Shown: positions 16,920-25,227 of the stretch, piece after piece
Layout of the letters: every line of letters starts with the position of its first letter
How positions within the stretch are numbered: position 1 is the stretch's first letter
Assembly: GCF_000518785.1 (NCBI RefSeq)
Contig: NZ_JAEG01000009.1
Span: 1 to 64,000 of the forward strand
DNA length: 64,000 bases
From: Paenirhizobium selenitireducens ATCC BAA-1503
GTDB taxonomy: Bacteria; Pseudomonadota; Alphaproteobacteria; Rhizobiales; Rhizobiaceae
Direction of reading: 5' to 3'
The notes under the pieces: model-generated
What the model was told of the DNA's origin: nothing
Seen by the model: the letters and a program-made list of their open reading frames with translations, nothing else
The model's database searches: none
Made by a program: the position numbers and the translations under genes

Positions 16920-17696
16920 TTATCTGACGATTTCTGAAATGGGGGCGATGCGGATGCCCTCGGCGATCAGCGCTTCGCGCATGTTGCGCACGATGTCGAG
17001 GGCGCCGAGCGTGTCGGAATGGAAGCAGATCGACTCGAAGGGCACTTCGATGTCCTTGCCGCTGACCGTGGTGACGAGGCCTTCCCTGCAGGCACGCACC
17101 ACCTTGCGGGCGATCGCCATCGGGTCCGGGCGGCCGACATCGCGGGTAAAGACGATGGAGCCGCTCTCGTCGTAGTCGCGGTCGGCGTAGAATTCACGCA
17201 CCAGCGGCTGGCCGACCTCGAGCGCCGCGGTCTCGGTGGCGGAGCCCGCCATGCAGAACACATAGGCATTGGGTGCGACGGTGCGCATGTAATGGACGAA
17301 GAGTTGGGCGAGTTCCGGATTGACCGCCATCTCCATGTAGAGCGCGCCGTGCGGCTTGACGTGCTGGAGGGTGGCGCCGTGGCGGCGGGCGAATTCGCGG
17401 ATCGCGCCGACCTGGTAGACGATGTCGTTGACCAGTTCGCGGGCCGTGCCGTTGATCTTTCGGCGACCAAAGCCCTGCAGGTCGTTGTAGCCCGGATGGG
17501 CACCGATGCCGACGCCATGCTCGACGGCGACACGCACGGTGTGATCCATCAGGTTCGGATCGCCGGCATGGAAGCCGGCCGCGATGTTTGCGGAACTGAT
17601 CAGTCCCATCAGGGCGCTGTCTTCGGTGTCGCCGACACGCCAGCGGCCGAAGGCCTCGCCCAGATCACAATTGATGTCTACGACCTCGAGTGCCAC
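16920..17696 (-). CDS. pxpA: 5-oxoprolinase subunit A (PxpA, LamB/YcsF family)
   Basis: Hydrolytic subunit of the bacterial 5-oxoprolinase, related to lactam utilisation protein LamB. Seen are VDINCDLGEAFGRWRVGDTEDS (metal-binding Asp/His fold start), SSANIAAGFHAGDPN, GIGAHPGYNDLQGFGRR and VKPHGALYMEMAV. I place the start at GTG 17696 because AGGGAAG lies six to ten bases before it and homologues begin close to the DLG motif, giving 258 residues. An ATG at 17729 would add 11 residues. First gene of the minus-strand operon pxpA, accB, accC, pxpB, pxpC, importer. Confidence 0.87.
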   Translation of the reverse strand: MALEVVDINCDLGEAFGRWRVGDTEDSALMGLISSANIAAGFHAGDPNLMDHTVRVAVEHGVGIGAHPGYNDLQGFGRRKINGTARELVNDIVYQVGAIREFARRHGATLQHVKPHGALYMEMAVNPELAQLFVHYMRTVAPNAYVFCMAGSATETAALEVGQPLVREFYADRDYDESGSIVFTRDVGRPDPMAIARKVVRACREGLVTTVSGKDIEVPFESICFHSDTLGALDIVRNMREALIAEGIRIAPISEIVR

Positions 17697-17753
17697 TTTT
17701 CTTCCCTGTTCTGCCTGCATTTTGTGCACCGCAACGCGATGCCTGCCTATTTG

Positions 17754-17965
17754 TCAGAAAACCGTAGGAAGATTTTTTTCATTTGAAAAATTCTATTTTC
17801 AGAAGAGCATTATCTGATATTTGTATGACGGCGCATATTCGCTGAACTGGTATTTTCGCCTGTCAATCAGGATGTTGAGACGCATCCGAAAAGGCGAGTT
17901 TTCAGATTCTGCAATTCTGACGCTTTTCGTTCGTATTTTCAGATAATGGCTATTCGCGATTCAGA
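17754..17965. promoter_or_regulatory. divergent control region with repeated TCAGA-N9-TCTGA LysR-type sites
   Basis: The 247-bp AT-rich gap between pxpA and the LysR gene contains two inverted repeats of identical geometry, TCAGA-N9-TCTGA, at 17799-17817 and 17902-17920. Extra TCAGA half-sites occur at 17754, 17939 and 17961. Spacing of 103 bp between the two palindromes would allow looping or cooperative binding. The sites most likely bind the LysR protein encoded at 17977 and control both directions. Confidence 0.65.
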
Positions 17966-17976
17966 ATGATGAATGC

Positions 17977-18876
17977 ATGTCCCTGAGCCTCAGACAGATC
18001 CGCTATTTCGTCGCAACGGCGGAGGCCGGACAGGTCTCGCAGGCCGCCGTGAACCTCTCGATTTCGCAGTCGGCGGTCACCACTGCCATCAAGGATCTGG
18101 AGGAAACCGTCGGCGCGGGGCTGTTTGAGCGCACACCGCACGGCATGGAGCTGACGTCGGCAGGACGGCGCTTTCTGTCCCAGGCTTACGAAATCCTGCA
18201 AAAGGTCGACGAGGCGACCCAGCTCAACCTCGTCACCGACGAGGTCAAGGGCACGCTGAGCATTGCCACGACCTATACCGTCATCGGCTACTTCCTGCCG
18301 TTCCACATCGAGCGGATGAAACGGCAGTTTCCCGGTATCGACATCCAGCTGTTCGAACTCAATCGGGAATCCGTCGAGGAAGGATTGCTGACCAACCGCT
18401 ACGACATCGCGGTGATGCTGACATCCAACATCCTCAACCCGGAACTGACGACCGAGAAGCTGCTGAGTTCGCAGCGCCGCCTGTGGGTGCCAGCTCGGCA
18501 TCCGCTTCTGGCCCAGCACGGCGTCGGCCTCAAGGAAGTGGCCGAGGAAGACTACATCATGCTGACGGTCGACGAGGCGTCGCACAGCTCGCTCAAATAC
18601 TGGAGCCAGACACCCTATCTGCCACGCATTTCGCTGCGAACCTCCTCCGTCGAGGCGGTTCGCTCGCTGGTGGCAAACCGGCAGGGCGTGGCGATCCTGT
18701 CGGACATGGTTCATCGCCCCTGGTCGCTCGAAGGCCGGCGGATCGAGACGATCGCGCTCACCGAGCCGATCCCGTCCATGGATGTAGGCCTGGCCTGGCG
18801 GCGCAATGCGGAGTTCACCCCGGCCATGGAGGCCGTGCGGTCCTATTTCCGCCGGTCGTTCAGCATTCCCGAATAG
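17977..18876 (+). CDS. LysR-family regulator of the oxoprolinase/importer operon
   Basis: A 299-residue LysR protein: helix-turn-helix LRQIRYFVATAEAGQVSQAAVNLSIS and TTAIKDLEETVGAGLFERT, then an effector domain starting about residue 90. It is transcribed away from pxpA across the region with the TCAGA/TCTGA repeats, which makes it the probable activator of the operon, perhaps with 5-oxoproline or a related cyclic compound as coinducer (inference). A bidirectional hairpin terminator follows the stop. Confidence 0.87.
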   Translation: MSLSLRQIRYFVATAEAGQVSQAAVNLSISQSAVTTAIKDLEETVGAGLFERTPHGMELTSAGRRFLSQAYEILQKVDEATQLNLVTDEVKGTLSIATTYTVIGYFLPFHIERMKRQFPGIDIQLFELNRESVEEGLLTNRYDIAVMLTSNILNPELTTEKLLSSQRRLWVPARHPLLAQHGVGLKEVAEEDYIMLTVDEASHSSLKYWSQTPYLPRISLRTSSVEAVRSLVANRQGVAILSDMVHRPWSLEGRRIETIALTEPIPSMDVGLAWRRNAEFTPAMEAVRSYFRRSFSIPE

Positions 18877-18928
18877 GGATGGGAGGAACGATCCGTGGGG
18901 GGCCGCGCGTCGAAACCTAGAAACGCAA

Positions 18929-18960
18929 AAGACCCGGCGCGTTGGCGCCGGGCCTTAATT
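18929..18960. terminator. bidirectional intrinsic terminator
   Basis: CCCGGCGC (18933-18940) and GCGCCGGG (18945-18952) form an eight-pair stem with a GTTG loop. A T-rich CCTTAATTTT follows on the plus strand, and CTTTTGCGTTT follows on the minus strand. It lies between the LysR gene ending at 18876 and the minus-strand binding-protein gene ending at 18976, so it can serve both. Confidence 0.75.
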
Positions 18961-18975
18961 TTCAGATGCTCGCGA

Positions 18976-19803
18976 TCAGCCGCCGAAGCCGAAACCGACC
19001 GGCATGTCGGCCAGCGTGATGCCGAAGGGCTCGAGGCTCTTCAGGATCCAGGTCTGGTTGTTGCCGATGCGGCGGTTGTATTCGGCCCAGGCGGAGACGA
19101 AGCTCTTGAAGGTTTCGTCGGCACCATAGTTGAGCGCGATAACGGAGGGCGTGGACAGGATCGGGGTCGGAACCTTGACGGCGCCGATGGTCGGTGCCTT
19201 CTTGGAGATGACCAGGCCATTCAGCATGGTGTTGACCAGCGCGTCGGCCTTGCCGGTGGTGACGGCGACGATCGCCTCGTCACGCGTCTTGAAGCGCAGG
19301 ATATTGGCCTTCGGAAGATATTGCTGGGTGATCAGGTCCTGGGCGGAACCGAGGTCGACGGCGAAAGTGAATTTCGGGTCGTTGAGCTCGGTCCAGGTCT
19401 TGCCGGTCAGCTCTTCCTTGGCGGAGACCAGCACGAAGCTGTTGTAGTAGGTCGGGTCGGAGAAGGAGACCGACATGGCGCGAACCGGGGTCGCGGTCAC
19501 CGCAAAGGCCATGTCGACCTTGCCGCTCTGCACGTCGAGAATGGCGTTGGACCAGCTGGATTCGACCACTTCGAGCTTGACGTCGAGGGTCTTGGCAATG
19601 TCGTTCGCCATGTCGATGACGAAGCCCTGCCATTCGCCGGTGCGGGGATCCTTGTTGAAATAGGGCGTCTCGTTGAGGATGGCGGGAATGCGCAGCACGC
19701 CGCGGCCGCGGATGTCCTCGATGGTACCGGCCGAGGCCGCCGTGCCGGCCAGCAGCGACAGCGCCATCACGGCTGCGCCACAGATCTTCGAAAGCAATTT
19801 CAT
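18976..19803 (-). CDS. periplasmic amino-acid-binding protein of a polar amino acid ABC importer
   Basis: A 275-residue secreted family-3 binding protein: signal peptide MKLLSKICGAAVMALSLLAG with cleavage near ASA, then RGRGVLRIPAILNETPYF and the ligand Arg/Asp region KVDMAFAVTATPVRAMSVSFSDP. AAGGAG precedes the ATG. It is monocistronic and separated from its probable permease (27102) and ATPase (27786) by the catabolic genes and a LysR gene. There is no other binding-protein gene with them, so it is their likely receptor. Ligand probably an amino acid or amino-acid-derived compound. Confidence 0.85.
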   Translation of the reverse strand: MKLLSKICGAAVMALSLLAGTAASAGTIEDIRGRGVLRIPAILNETPYFNKDPRTGEWQGFVIDMANDIAKTLDVKLEVVESSWSNAILDVQSGKVDMAFAVTATPVRAMSVSFSDPTYYNSFVLVSAKEELTGKTWTELNDPKFTFAVDLGSAQDLITQQYLPKANILRFKTRDEAIVAVTTGKADALVNTMLNGLVISKKAPTIGAVKVPTPILSTPSVIALNYGADETFKSFVSAWAEYNRRIGNNQTWILKSLEPFGITLADMPVGFGFGG

Positions 19804-19966
19804 GGTCTGGTTCTCCTTTGTTCCCCGGAATCTCTTTGATGTCCGTCTCCCCGCGCCCGAGCTTGAGCTTGGCGGGCTGACCGGCCGAAAATCAGCCTAT
19901 CCGCGAATTGACCGGGAACAATGCTAGAGAGTCCGAGCCACTTATCGGCTTTTTTATATGTCGAGG

Positions 19967-20896
19967 TCAGAGCGGCGGCAGGGCGAGTTCGCTGCTGCGC
20001 GGCGGATCGAGCACCGGACCGACCAGCTCGCGGCGGCAGTCCTCGAACAGCTGTTGCACCATAGGATGCTTCTGCAGGAAGCCGGCATTGCCGAAATAGA
20101 CGCGCACTTCCGGCAGGTTGGTGAGCTTGGTGCTGCGGATCGACACGTCCTCCGGGCCGACGCACCAGGAAGGGATGATCGAGAAGCCGAGCCCTTCCTC
20201 GACGCAACGCTTGACGCTCGAACTGCCGGAGGTGGAGATCGCCGGCTGGACGACCGCCCCGTCGCGGCCGAGGAAGTCGACCGCCAGGTTTCGCAGCGTC
20301 TGGCCCGGCTCGTAGGTGATGAAGGGGCGGCCCTCGGCCCAGAGCGGAATGTCCTGCTGTTCCGGAGGTTCGCCCCAGGCTTCGGGATAGACGAGGCTCA
20401 GCCGGTAGCTGCCGAGCAGGCGCTGCGGCACGACCGGATCGCCGAAATAGCGTTCCGAAATGCACACGTCGAGACTGCCGTTCTTGACGAGTTCTGCGAG
20501 CACCGTGTCACGCTCGTAGACGGCAAACTCCATTTCGGGAAAGGCCTCGCGGAACCGCGAGAGCACCCTCGGGAACAGGTAGAAGAAGATCGCCTGGGGC
20601 ATGCCGACGCGCAGCGACGACCGCTGGTTCTCGATCAGCTTGGTCAGCCGCTCCAGCATGATGTCGAGTTCCGGGTGGAGCAGGCTGTATAGCGCCCGGC
20701 CGCGCGGGGTGAGCGAGATCCGCTTTGCGCCCTGCTCGGAATCGATCAGCTTGCCCTGCAGGATCTGCTCCAGCCGGCGCACATGATTGGCGGCCGACTG
20801 GTAGCTCAGGTTGAGATCGCGCGCCGCGCCGGAAAACGAGCCGTGCCGCGCCACCTGGTAGAAGGTCTGGATGAGTGTGAGGCTGATCTTGGCCAT
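19967..20896 (-). CDS. LysR-family regulator of the amino-acid/opine-type catabolic cluster
   Basis: A 309-residue LysR protein: SLTLIQTFYQVARHGSFSGAARDLNLS and ANHVRRLEQILQGKLIDSE form the DNA-binding domain; the rest is an effector domain. The recognition helix has SYQSAANHV, an unusual Gln-Ser-Ala sequence. A strong GGAGGGGG precedes the ATG. It is divergent from the dehydrogenase operon starting at 21046 and lies beside the binding-protein gene, so it probably controls both. Function inferred from position. Confidence 0.85.
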   Translation of the reverse strand: MAKISLTLIQTFYQVARHGSFSGAARDLNLSYQSAANHVRRLEQILQGKLIDSEQGAKRISLTPRGRALYSLLHPELDIMLERLTKLIENQRSSLRVGMPQAIFFYLFPRVLSRFREAFPEMEFAVYERDTVLAELVKNGSLDVCISERYFGDPVVPQRLLGSYRLSLVYPEAWGEPPEQQDIPLWAEGRPFITYEPGQTLRNLAVDFLGRDGAVVQPAISTSGSSSVKRCVEEGLGFSIIPSWCVGPEDVSIRSTKLTNLPEVRVYFGNAGFLQKHPMVQQLFEDCRRELVGPVLDPPRSSELALPPL

Positions 20897-20944
20897 GAAG
20901 CTGGTCCCCCTCCTTCTCTGTTAAGGGGTCGGGACTTTCTAGCG

Positions 20945-21027
20945 GATACAAATTTCGTGAACAAGCAAGGCCGTCATCTTGTATCGACGGTCAAGCCCTG
21001 CCGCCGCCAATATTGGTCGACAACCAA
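20945..21027. promoter_or_regulatory. palindromes in the divergent promoter region of the catabolic cluster
   Basis: The 149-bp region between the LysR gene and the FAD dehydrogenase gene holds GATACAA (20945-20951) facing TTGTATC (20979-20985), a perfect ten-base palindrome CCAATATTGG (21007-21016) and, overlapping it, TTGGT-CGACA-ACCAA (21013-21027). The last two sit 20-40 bp before the start codon. Any of these may be the LysR operator; none is proven. Confidence 0.4.
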
Positions 21028-21045
21028 CAAGGCCGGCTCGAAATC

Positions 21046-22221
21046 ATGCAATCCCGCCCCCCGTCCAGCGCCATCGTCATCGGTTCCGGCATCGTCGGAG
21101 CCGCCACGGCCTATTTCCTGGCCAGGCGTGGCATCGCCGTCCGGCTGATCGATGCGTCAGCTCCGGCCGCCGAAGCGACCGGCGCTGCCGACGGCGCCGT
21201 CTCGGTGGCCAGCAAGCGCCCGGGACCGATGATGGCGGCGGCTCTCAAGGGGGTCCGGCTCTACGGCGAACTGGCGGACGAGGGCCTGTTTGCCGGCGCC
21301 TTCAAGCGCCGCTCGACCTTCATCGTTGCGGCATCGGACGAGGAATGCGCCGTGCTCGACGCCCATTCGGCCGCTCTCGCCGGCGCAGGCGTCAGGGTCG
21401 AGACGCTGTCCGAAACCGACCTGCGCCGGGACTTCCCGGTCCTCTCCCCGCAGGCGAAGATGGCGGTCGAGGTGCACGGCGAGGGCCATGCGATCGGCTA
21501 CCAGATCGTCCACCGGCTGCTGACCGCATCCGGCATCACCGTCGATCGCGACACACGGGTCGAAGGTCTTCGGCTCGAAGACGGCGGCAGGCGGATTGCC
21601 GGGATCGGGACGAGCCGCGGCTCGCTGACCGCAGACGTGGTGGTGATCGCCGCTGGCAACGGCTCGGCGGGACTTCTCGGCCTTTCCGGCGTGCTCACGC
21701 CACGAAAGGGTCAATTGCTGGTGACCGAACGGGCGCCGGCGCTCAACGCGGCCATGCGCGGCGCGATCATGTCGGGCCGCTACCTGCTCAGCAAGGGAAG
21801 CCAGAAGGCCGGCCATGCGCCGCCGCCGCGGGGGCTCGGACTGGTGATCGACCCGCTGGTCACCGGCCAGTTCCTGATTGGCGGCACGCGCGAAGATTTC
21901 GGCAAACGGGAGACCAACGACATCGACGCCGTTTCGCGCATCCTCAAGGATGCCGTGGCACTCGTGCCCGGCCTTGCCGGCGTCCGGCTGCTTAGGAGTT
22001 TTGCCGGGGTTCGCACGGCCGTCATCGATGGTCTGCCTCTGGTCGGGCGGATCCCCGGACTGGAGAACGGCTATGTGGCGACCGGATTCGAGGGCGACGG
22101 CATCTGCCTTGGGCCGGTCACCGGCAAGTCGATCGTCCAGCTGATCTGTGGCGAGGAGCCGGATCTCGATTTTTCATCCTTCGAACCGGCCCGGTTCGCC
22201 GGCCATGGAGTGGCCGCATGA
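21046..22221 (+). CDS. FAD-dependent amino acid/opine dehydrogenase, catalytic subunit (DAO family)
   Basis: A 391-residue DAO-fold flavoprotein: N-terminal FAD motif IVIGSGIVGAATAYFLARRG, mid-protein AVEVHGEGHAIGYQIVHRLL, and the C-terminal GLPLVGRIPGLENGYVATGFEGDGICLGPVTGK that closes the FAD site. Together with the 2Fe-2S and second FAD subunits behind it, it resembles heterotrimeric opine oxidases, hydrogen cyanide synthase HcnABC and D-hydroxyproline dehydrogenases, which oxidise C-N bonds of secondary amino acids. ATG at 21046 is preferred; a TTG at 21013 is in frame. It overlaps the next gene by four bases. Substrate unknown. Confidence 0.82.
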   Translation: MQSRPPSSAIVIGSGIVGAATAYFLARRGIAVRLIDASAPAAEATGAADGAVSVASKRPGPMMAAALKGVRLYGELADEGLFAGAFKRRSTFIVAASDEECAVLDAHSAALAGAGVRVETLSETDLRRDFPVLSPQAKMAVEVHGEGHAIGYQIVHRLLTASGITVDRDTRVEGLRLEDGGRRIAGIGTSRGSLTADVVVIAAGNGSAGLLGLSGVLTPRKGQLLVTERAPALNAAMRGAIMSGRYLLSKGSQKAGHAPPPRGLGLVIDPLVTGQFLIGGTREDFGKRETNDIDAVSRILKDAVALVPGLAGVRLLRSFAGVRTAVIDGLPLVGRIPGLENGYVATGFEGDGICLGPVTGKSIVQLICGEEPDLDFSSFEPARFAGHGVAA

Positions 22222-22472
22222 CCGGGCAGAGCTTCGACTGGATGGGGCGGAAAATTCCCTTCCGCACCGGAGAAAGCCTTGCGGCGGCGCTCGACGCCGC
22301 CGGCATCCGCACCTTCGGCCCCGACGCGCTCGGCCAGGAGACACGCTATTTCTGCGGCATCGGCGCCTGTCAATGCTGTCTGGTGCGGGTCGACGGGGTC
22401 ACCCGGGAAGCCTGCATCACGCCGGCCAAGCCGGGACTGCTCGTCGAAGCGCTGGAGAGCCGCCATGACTGA
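22218..22472 (+). CDS. 2Fe-2S subunit of the heterotrimeric dehydrogenase
   Basis: An 84-residue ferredoxin-like protein. The cluster ligands are in CGIGACQCC (Cys-x4-Cys-x2-Cys) with a fourth Cys in EACITPAK, the plant-type 2Fe-2S pattern found in HcnA and opine oxidase gamma subunits. It overlaps both neighbours (ATGA upstream, eight bases downstream), so the three subunits are translated together. It should pass electrons between the two flavoprotein subunits. Confidence 0.88.
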   Translation: MTGQSFDWMGRKIPFRTGESLAAALDAAGIRTFGPDALGQETRYFCGIGACQCCLVRVDGVTREACITPAKPGLLVEALESRHD

Positions 22473-23802
22473 ACCCGATGTCATCATCATCGGCGGTGGA
22501 CCGGCCGGGCTATCGGCAGCGATCGAAATTTCTCGTTCCGGCTATTCCGTCGAAGTCGTCGAGCAACGCGAGAGCCTCGGCGGCGCGGTGCACCGCCAGC
22601 CGATCGCCGGCGTAACACCGATCAATCAGGCGGCCAGCCCCAAGGCGCGCTGGAACGCCCTTGCGGGTGCATTCTCGGCAGCGCGCATTTCGGTGCGCCA
22701 CGCATGCGTCTTCCTCGGCGTCGACGGCGACGGACTGGTGCTGGTCGAGAACCGCCGCACAGACCGGATCGAGCAGGCGCGGCCCAAGGCCGTCATCCTC
22801 GCAACCGGCGCGGTGGAGAAGGTCTATCCGCGACCCGGCTGGCAGATGGCCGGGGTCTCCACCGCCGGCGGACTGCAGGTGATGATGAAGGAAACCGGAC
22901 GGGCGCCGCAAGGTCGCGTCCTGCTCGCCGGCAGCGGGCCGCTGCTGATCGCGGTCGCGGCCCAGATGGCCCGGCTCGGCAATCCGCCGGTGGCGATCGT
23001 CGAGGCGGGCGATCCGCTGCGACGGGTCGGCCCGGGGATCGCCATGCTCGGGCATGCCGCCCTCCTGCGCGAAGCAGCCGGTTATCTCTCGCAGATCTAT
23101 CTCCGCCGCGTCCCGTGGATGCGTGGCACGCAGCTCTTGGCGATCAAGCGGCACGGAGAGAGCCTTCAGGCCGTATTGCGGCGGCGCGACGGCAGCGAGC
23201 GGCAGATCACGGTCGACCGCATCGGCCTGCATGACGGCATTCGCCCCAACGATTTTGGCCTGCCGAACGAGGCGACGGAACCGACATCCGGACCTTTGAT
23301 CCTCAGGGCCGGGGATTGCCGAGAGGCGCTCGGCGCCTTTGCCGCCGAGGCAGACGGACGGCGGGCAGGCCGCGCGGTCGTGGACATCCTGTCGGGGAAC
23401 CGCGACCGCGCCGAACTTGACCGAGCGGTCGAGCGCGCCCGCATGGCGCAAGCGACGCTGGCGGAACTCTTTGCGCCCCTCCACGGAACACATACGCTTC
23501 AGTCCCTGCCGGACGACACCGTCCTCTGCCGCTGCGAAGGCAAGACGGTTGGCGACCTGCGCCAGCTTTGCGGCCGGGCGGATCGGCTGACCGGCCGGGA
23601 GGTCAAACACAATGGCCGCTTTGCCATGGGCGCCTGCCAGGGCCGGTTCTGCGCGGCCAATACCGCGGCGCTGATGGCCGAGATCAATCCCGACGGCCCC
23701 GCGCCGTCGACCGAGGACCTGACCGGCCGCCGCTGGCCGGTGCGTCCGATATCCATCGCGGCGCTGACCGGCGCCATCCCCCCGAACACCGAAAACGAAT
23801 GA
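22465..23802 (+). CDS. NAD/FAD-dependent oxidoreductase subunit (HcnB/OoxA-like)
   Basis: A 445-residue flavoprotein: FAD motif VIIIGGGPAGLSAAIEISRSG, second dinucleotide motif RVLLAGSGPLLIAVAAQMARLG, and a C-terminal BFD-like cysteine domain (LCRCEGKTVGDL, then GACQGRFCAANT). It corresponds to the alpha subunit of heterotrimeric opine/hydroxyproline dehydrogenases. Start MTEPDVII at 22465; the longer open frame from 22279 is out-of-frame 2Fe-2S gene sequence. It overlaps the ferredoxin gene and is followed 14 bp later by the aldehyde dehydrogenase gene. Confidence 0.87.
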   Translation: MTEPDVIIIGGGPAGLSAAIEISRSGYSVEVVEQRESLGGAVHRQPIAGVTPINQAASPKARWNALAGAFSAARISVRHACVFLGVDGDGLVLVENRRTDRIEQARPKAVILATGAVEKVYPRPGWQMAGVSTAGGLQVMMKETGRAPQGRVLLAGSGPLLIAVAAQMARLGNPPVAIVEAGDPLRRVGPGIAMLGHAALLREAAGYLSQIYLRRVPWMRGTQLLAIKRHGESLQAVLRRRDGSERQITVDRIGLHDGIRPNDFGLPNEATEPTSGPLILRAGDCREALGAFAAEADGRRAGRAVVDILSGNRDRAELDRAVERARMAQATLAELFAPLHGTHTLQSLPDDTVLCRCEGKTVGDLRQLCGRADRLTGREVKHNGRFAMGACQGRFCAANTAALMAEINPDGPAPSTEDLTGRRWPVRPISIAALTGAIPPNTENE

Positions 23803-23816
23803 CGAGGTTTACCGAC

Positions 23817-25217
23817 ATGACGCAAGCCCAGCGCCTGGCGCTCGAGACCACCAATGCGATCCTGGTCCGCAATCCCTTCGACGGCCAGCCGGTCGGCGAA
23901 GTGGCAACCAGTTCTTCGGCCGAGATCAACGCCGCCGTGCTGCGCGCCAAGGCCGCCCAGTGGGAATTCCGCCGCTCGACGCCGGCGGTGCGCCGCGCCA
24001 TGCTGAATGCGCTCGCCGCGGAGATTGCCGCCGATGCCGAGAACCTGGCGCGCATCATCTCCAATGAAATGGGCAAGACGATCCGCGAGGCGCGCAACGA
24101 GGTGCGCCGCGCCCAGAACACGCTGAAGCTCTCCGGCGATGCCGGGACCTTCCTCGATGGTGAGGCGCTGCACTGCGCGATCGTCGAGGGCGGCGCGGAC
24201 CGGCTGGCGACGATCACCTACGAACCCGTCGGCGTGGTGGGAGCGATCACCCCCTTCAACTACCCGCTCAACCTGCTCTGCCACAAGCTGGGCCCGGCGA
24301 TCGCCGCCGGCAATGCCGTGGTCGCCAAGCCGTCTCCCAAGGCGCCGCTGGCCGCCGCGCGGTTGCGCGAACTGGCGCTGAAAGCAGGCTGGCCGGCAGA
24401 CCTGTTCCAGATCGTGCACGGCGCGGCGGAGGCTGCCCTGTCGCTCGCCCGCTCGCCGATCGACCTTCTGTCCTTCACCGGCGGGCCTGGTGCCGGCCTC
24501 GCGCTCAAGAATGCCAGCGGGCTCATCCGTTGCCTGATGGAGCTGGGCGGCAATGATCCGCTGTTCGTGCTTCCCGATGCCGATCTCGACAAGGCGGTCG
24601 CCACGACCATCGGCCACCGCTTCGAGATCGCCGGACAGAGCTGTGCGGCGGTCAAGAAGCTCTACCTGCACCAGGACATCGAGAAGGCCTTCACCGAAAA
24701 GCTGCTCGCGGCCGTCGATGCCGTCGAGTTCGGCGATCCCTCCAGGGACGACACCGACATGGGCACGGTCATCGACCTGGCTGCGGCCAAGGCCGTGGCC
24801 GAACGCGTCAATGCCAGCATTTCCAGCCATGGCGGAAAGCTGCTGACCGGCGGCACCCATGACGGCACGGTCTTTGCGCCGACCGTCATCTCGGAGGTCG
24901 CGGTCGACGCGCCTGTTATCGCCGACGAGACCTTCGGCCCGATCATCGCGATCCGCAGCTTCACCGACCCGCGCCAGGCGATCGCCGAGGTCAATGCCGG
25001 TGCCTATGGCCTGCAGGCGGGCGTCTTCACCAATGATCACGCACTGATCAAGACCTTCTCGCGCGACCTGATCGTCGGCGGCGTGATGATCAACGAAGGC
25101 CCGGATTTCCGCGCCGAACACGTGCCCTTCGGTGGCGTGAAGCGCTCCGGCCTCGGCCGCGAGGGCGTTCGCATCGCGCTGCGCGAAATGTCGGAGCCCA
25201 AGGTCGTGATCGACTGA
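23817..25217 (+). CDS. aldehyde dehydrogenase, NAD(P)-dependent
   Basis: A 466-residue ALDH-superfamily enzyme. With MTQAQ as start, the oxyanion Asn lies in PFNYP (about 148), the general-base Glu in ELGGNDP (about 242) and the nucleophile Cys in AGQSCAAVK (about 276); GVKRSGLGREGV closes the protein. It should oxidise an amino- or keto-acid semialdehyde formed by the preceding dehydrogenase or the DapA-like lyase, for example 2-oxoglutarate or aminoadipate semialdehyde. I prefer ATG 23817 with GAGG upstream; ATG 23799, overlapping the previous stop, is the alternative. Confidence 0.88.
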   Translation: MTQAQRLALETTNAILVRNPFDGQPVGEVATSSSAEINAAVLRAKAAQWEFRRSTPAVRRAMLNALAAEIAADAENLARIISNEMGKTIREARNEVRRAQNTLKLSGDAGTFLDGEALHCAIVEGGADRLATITYEPVGVVGAITPFNYPLNLLCHKLGPAIAAGNAVVAKPSPKAPLAAARLRELALKAGWPADLFQIVHGAAEAALSLARSPIDLLSFTGGPGAGLALKNASGLIRCLMELGGNDPLFVLPDADLDKAVATTIGHRFEIAGQSCAAVKKLYLHQDIEKAFTEKLLAAVDAVEFGDPSRDDTDMGTVIDLAAAKAVAERVNASISSHGGKLLTGGTHDGTVFAPTVISEVAVDAPVIADETFGPIIAIRSFTDPRQAIAEVNAGAYGLQAGVFTNDHALIKTFSRDLIVGGVMINEGPDFRAEHVPFGGVKRSGLGREGVRIALREMSEPKVVID

Positions 25218-25227
25218 GGAGAAGGCC

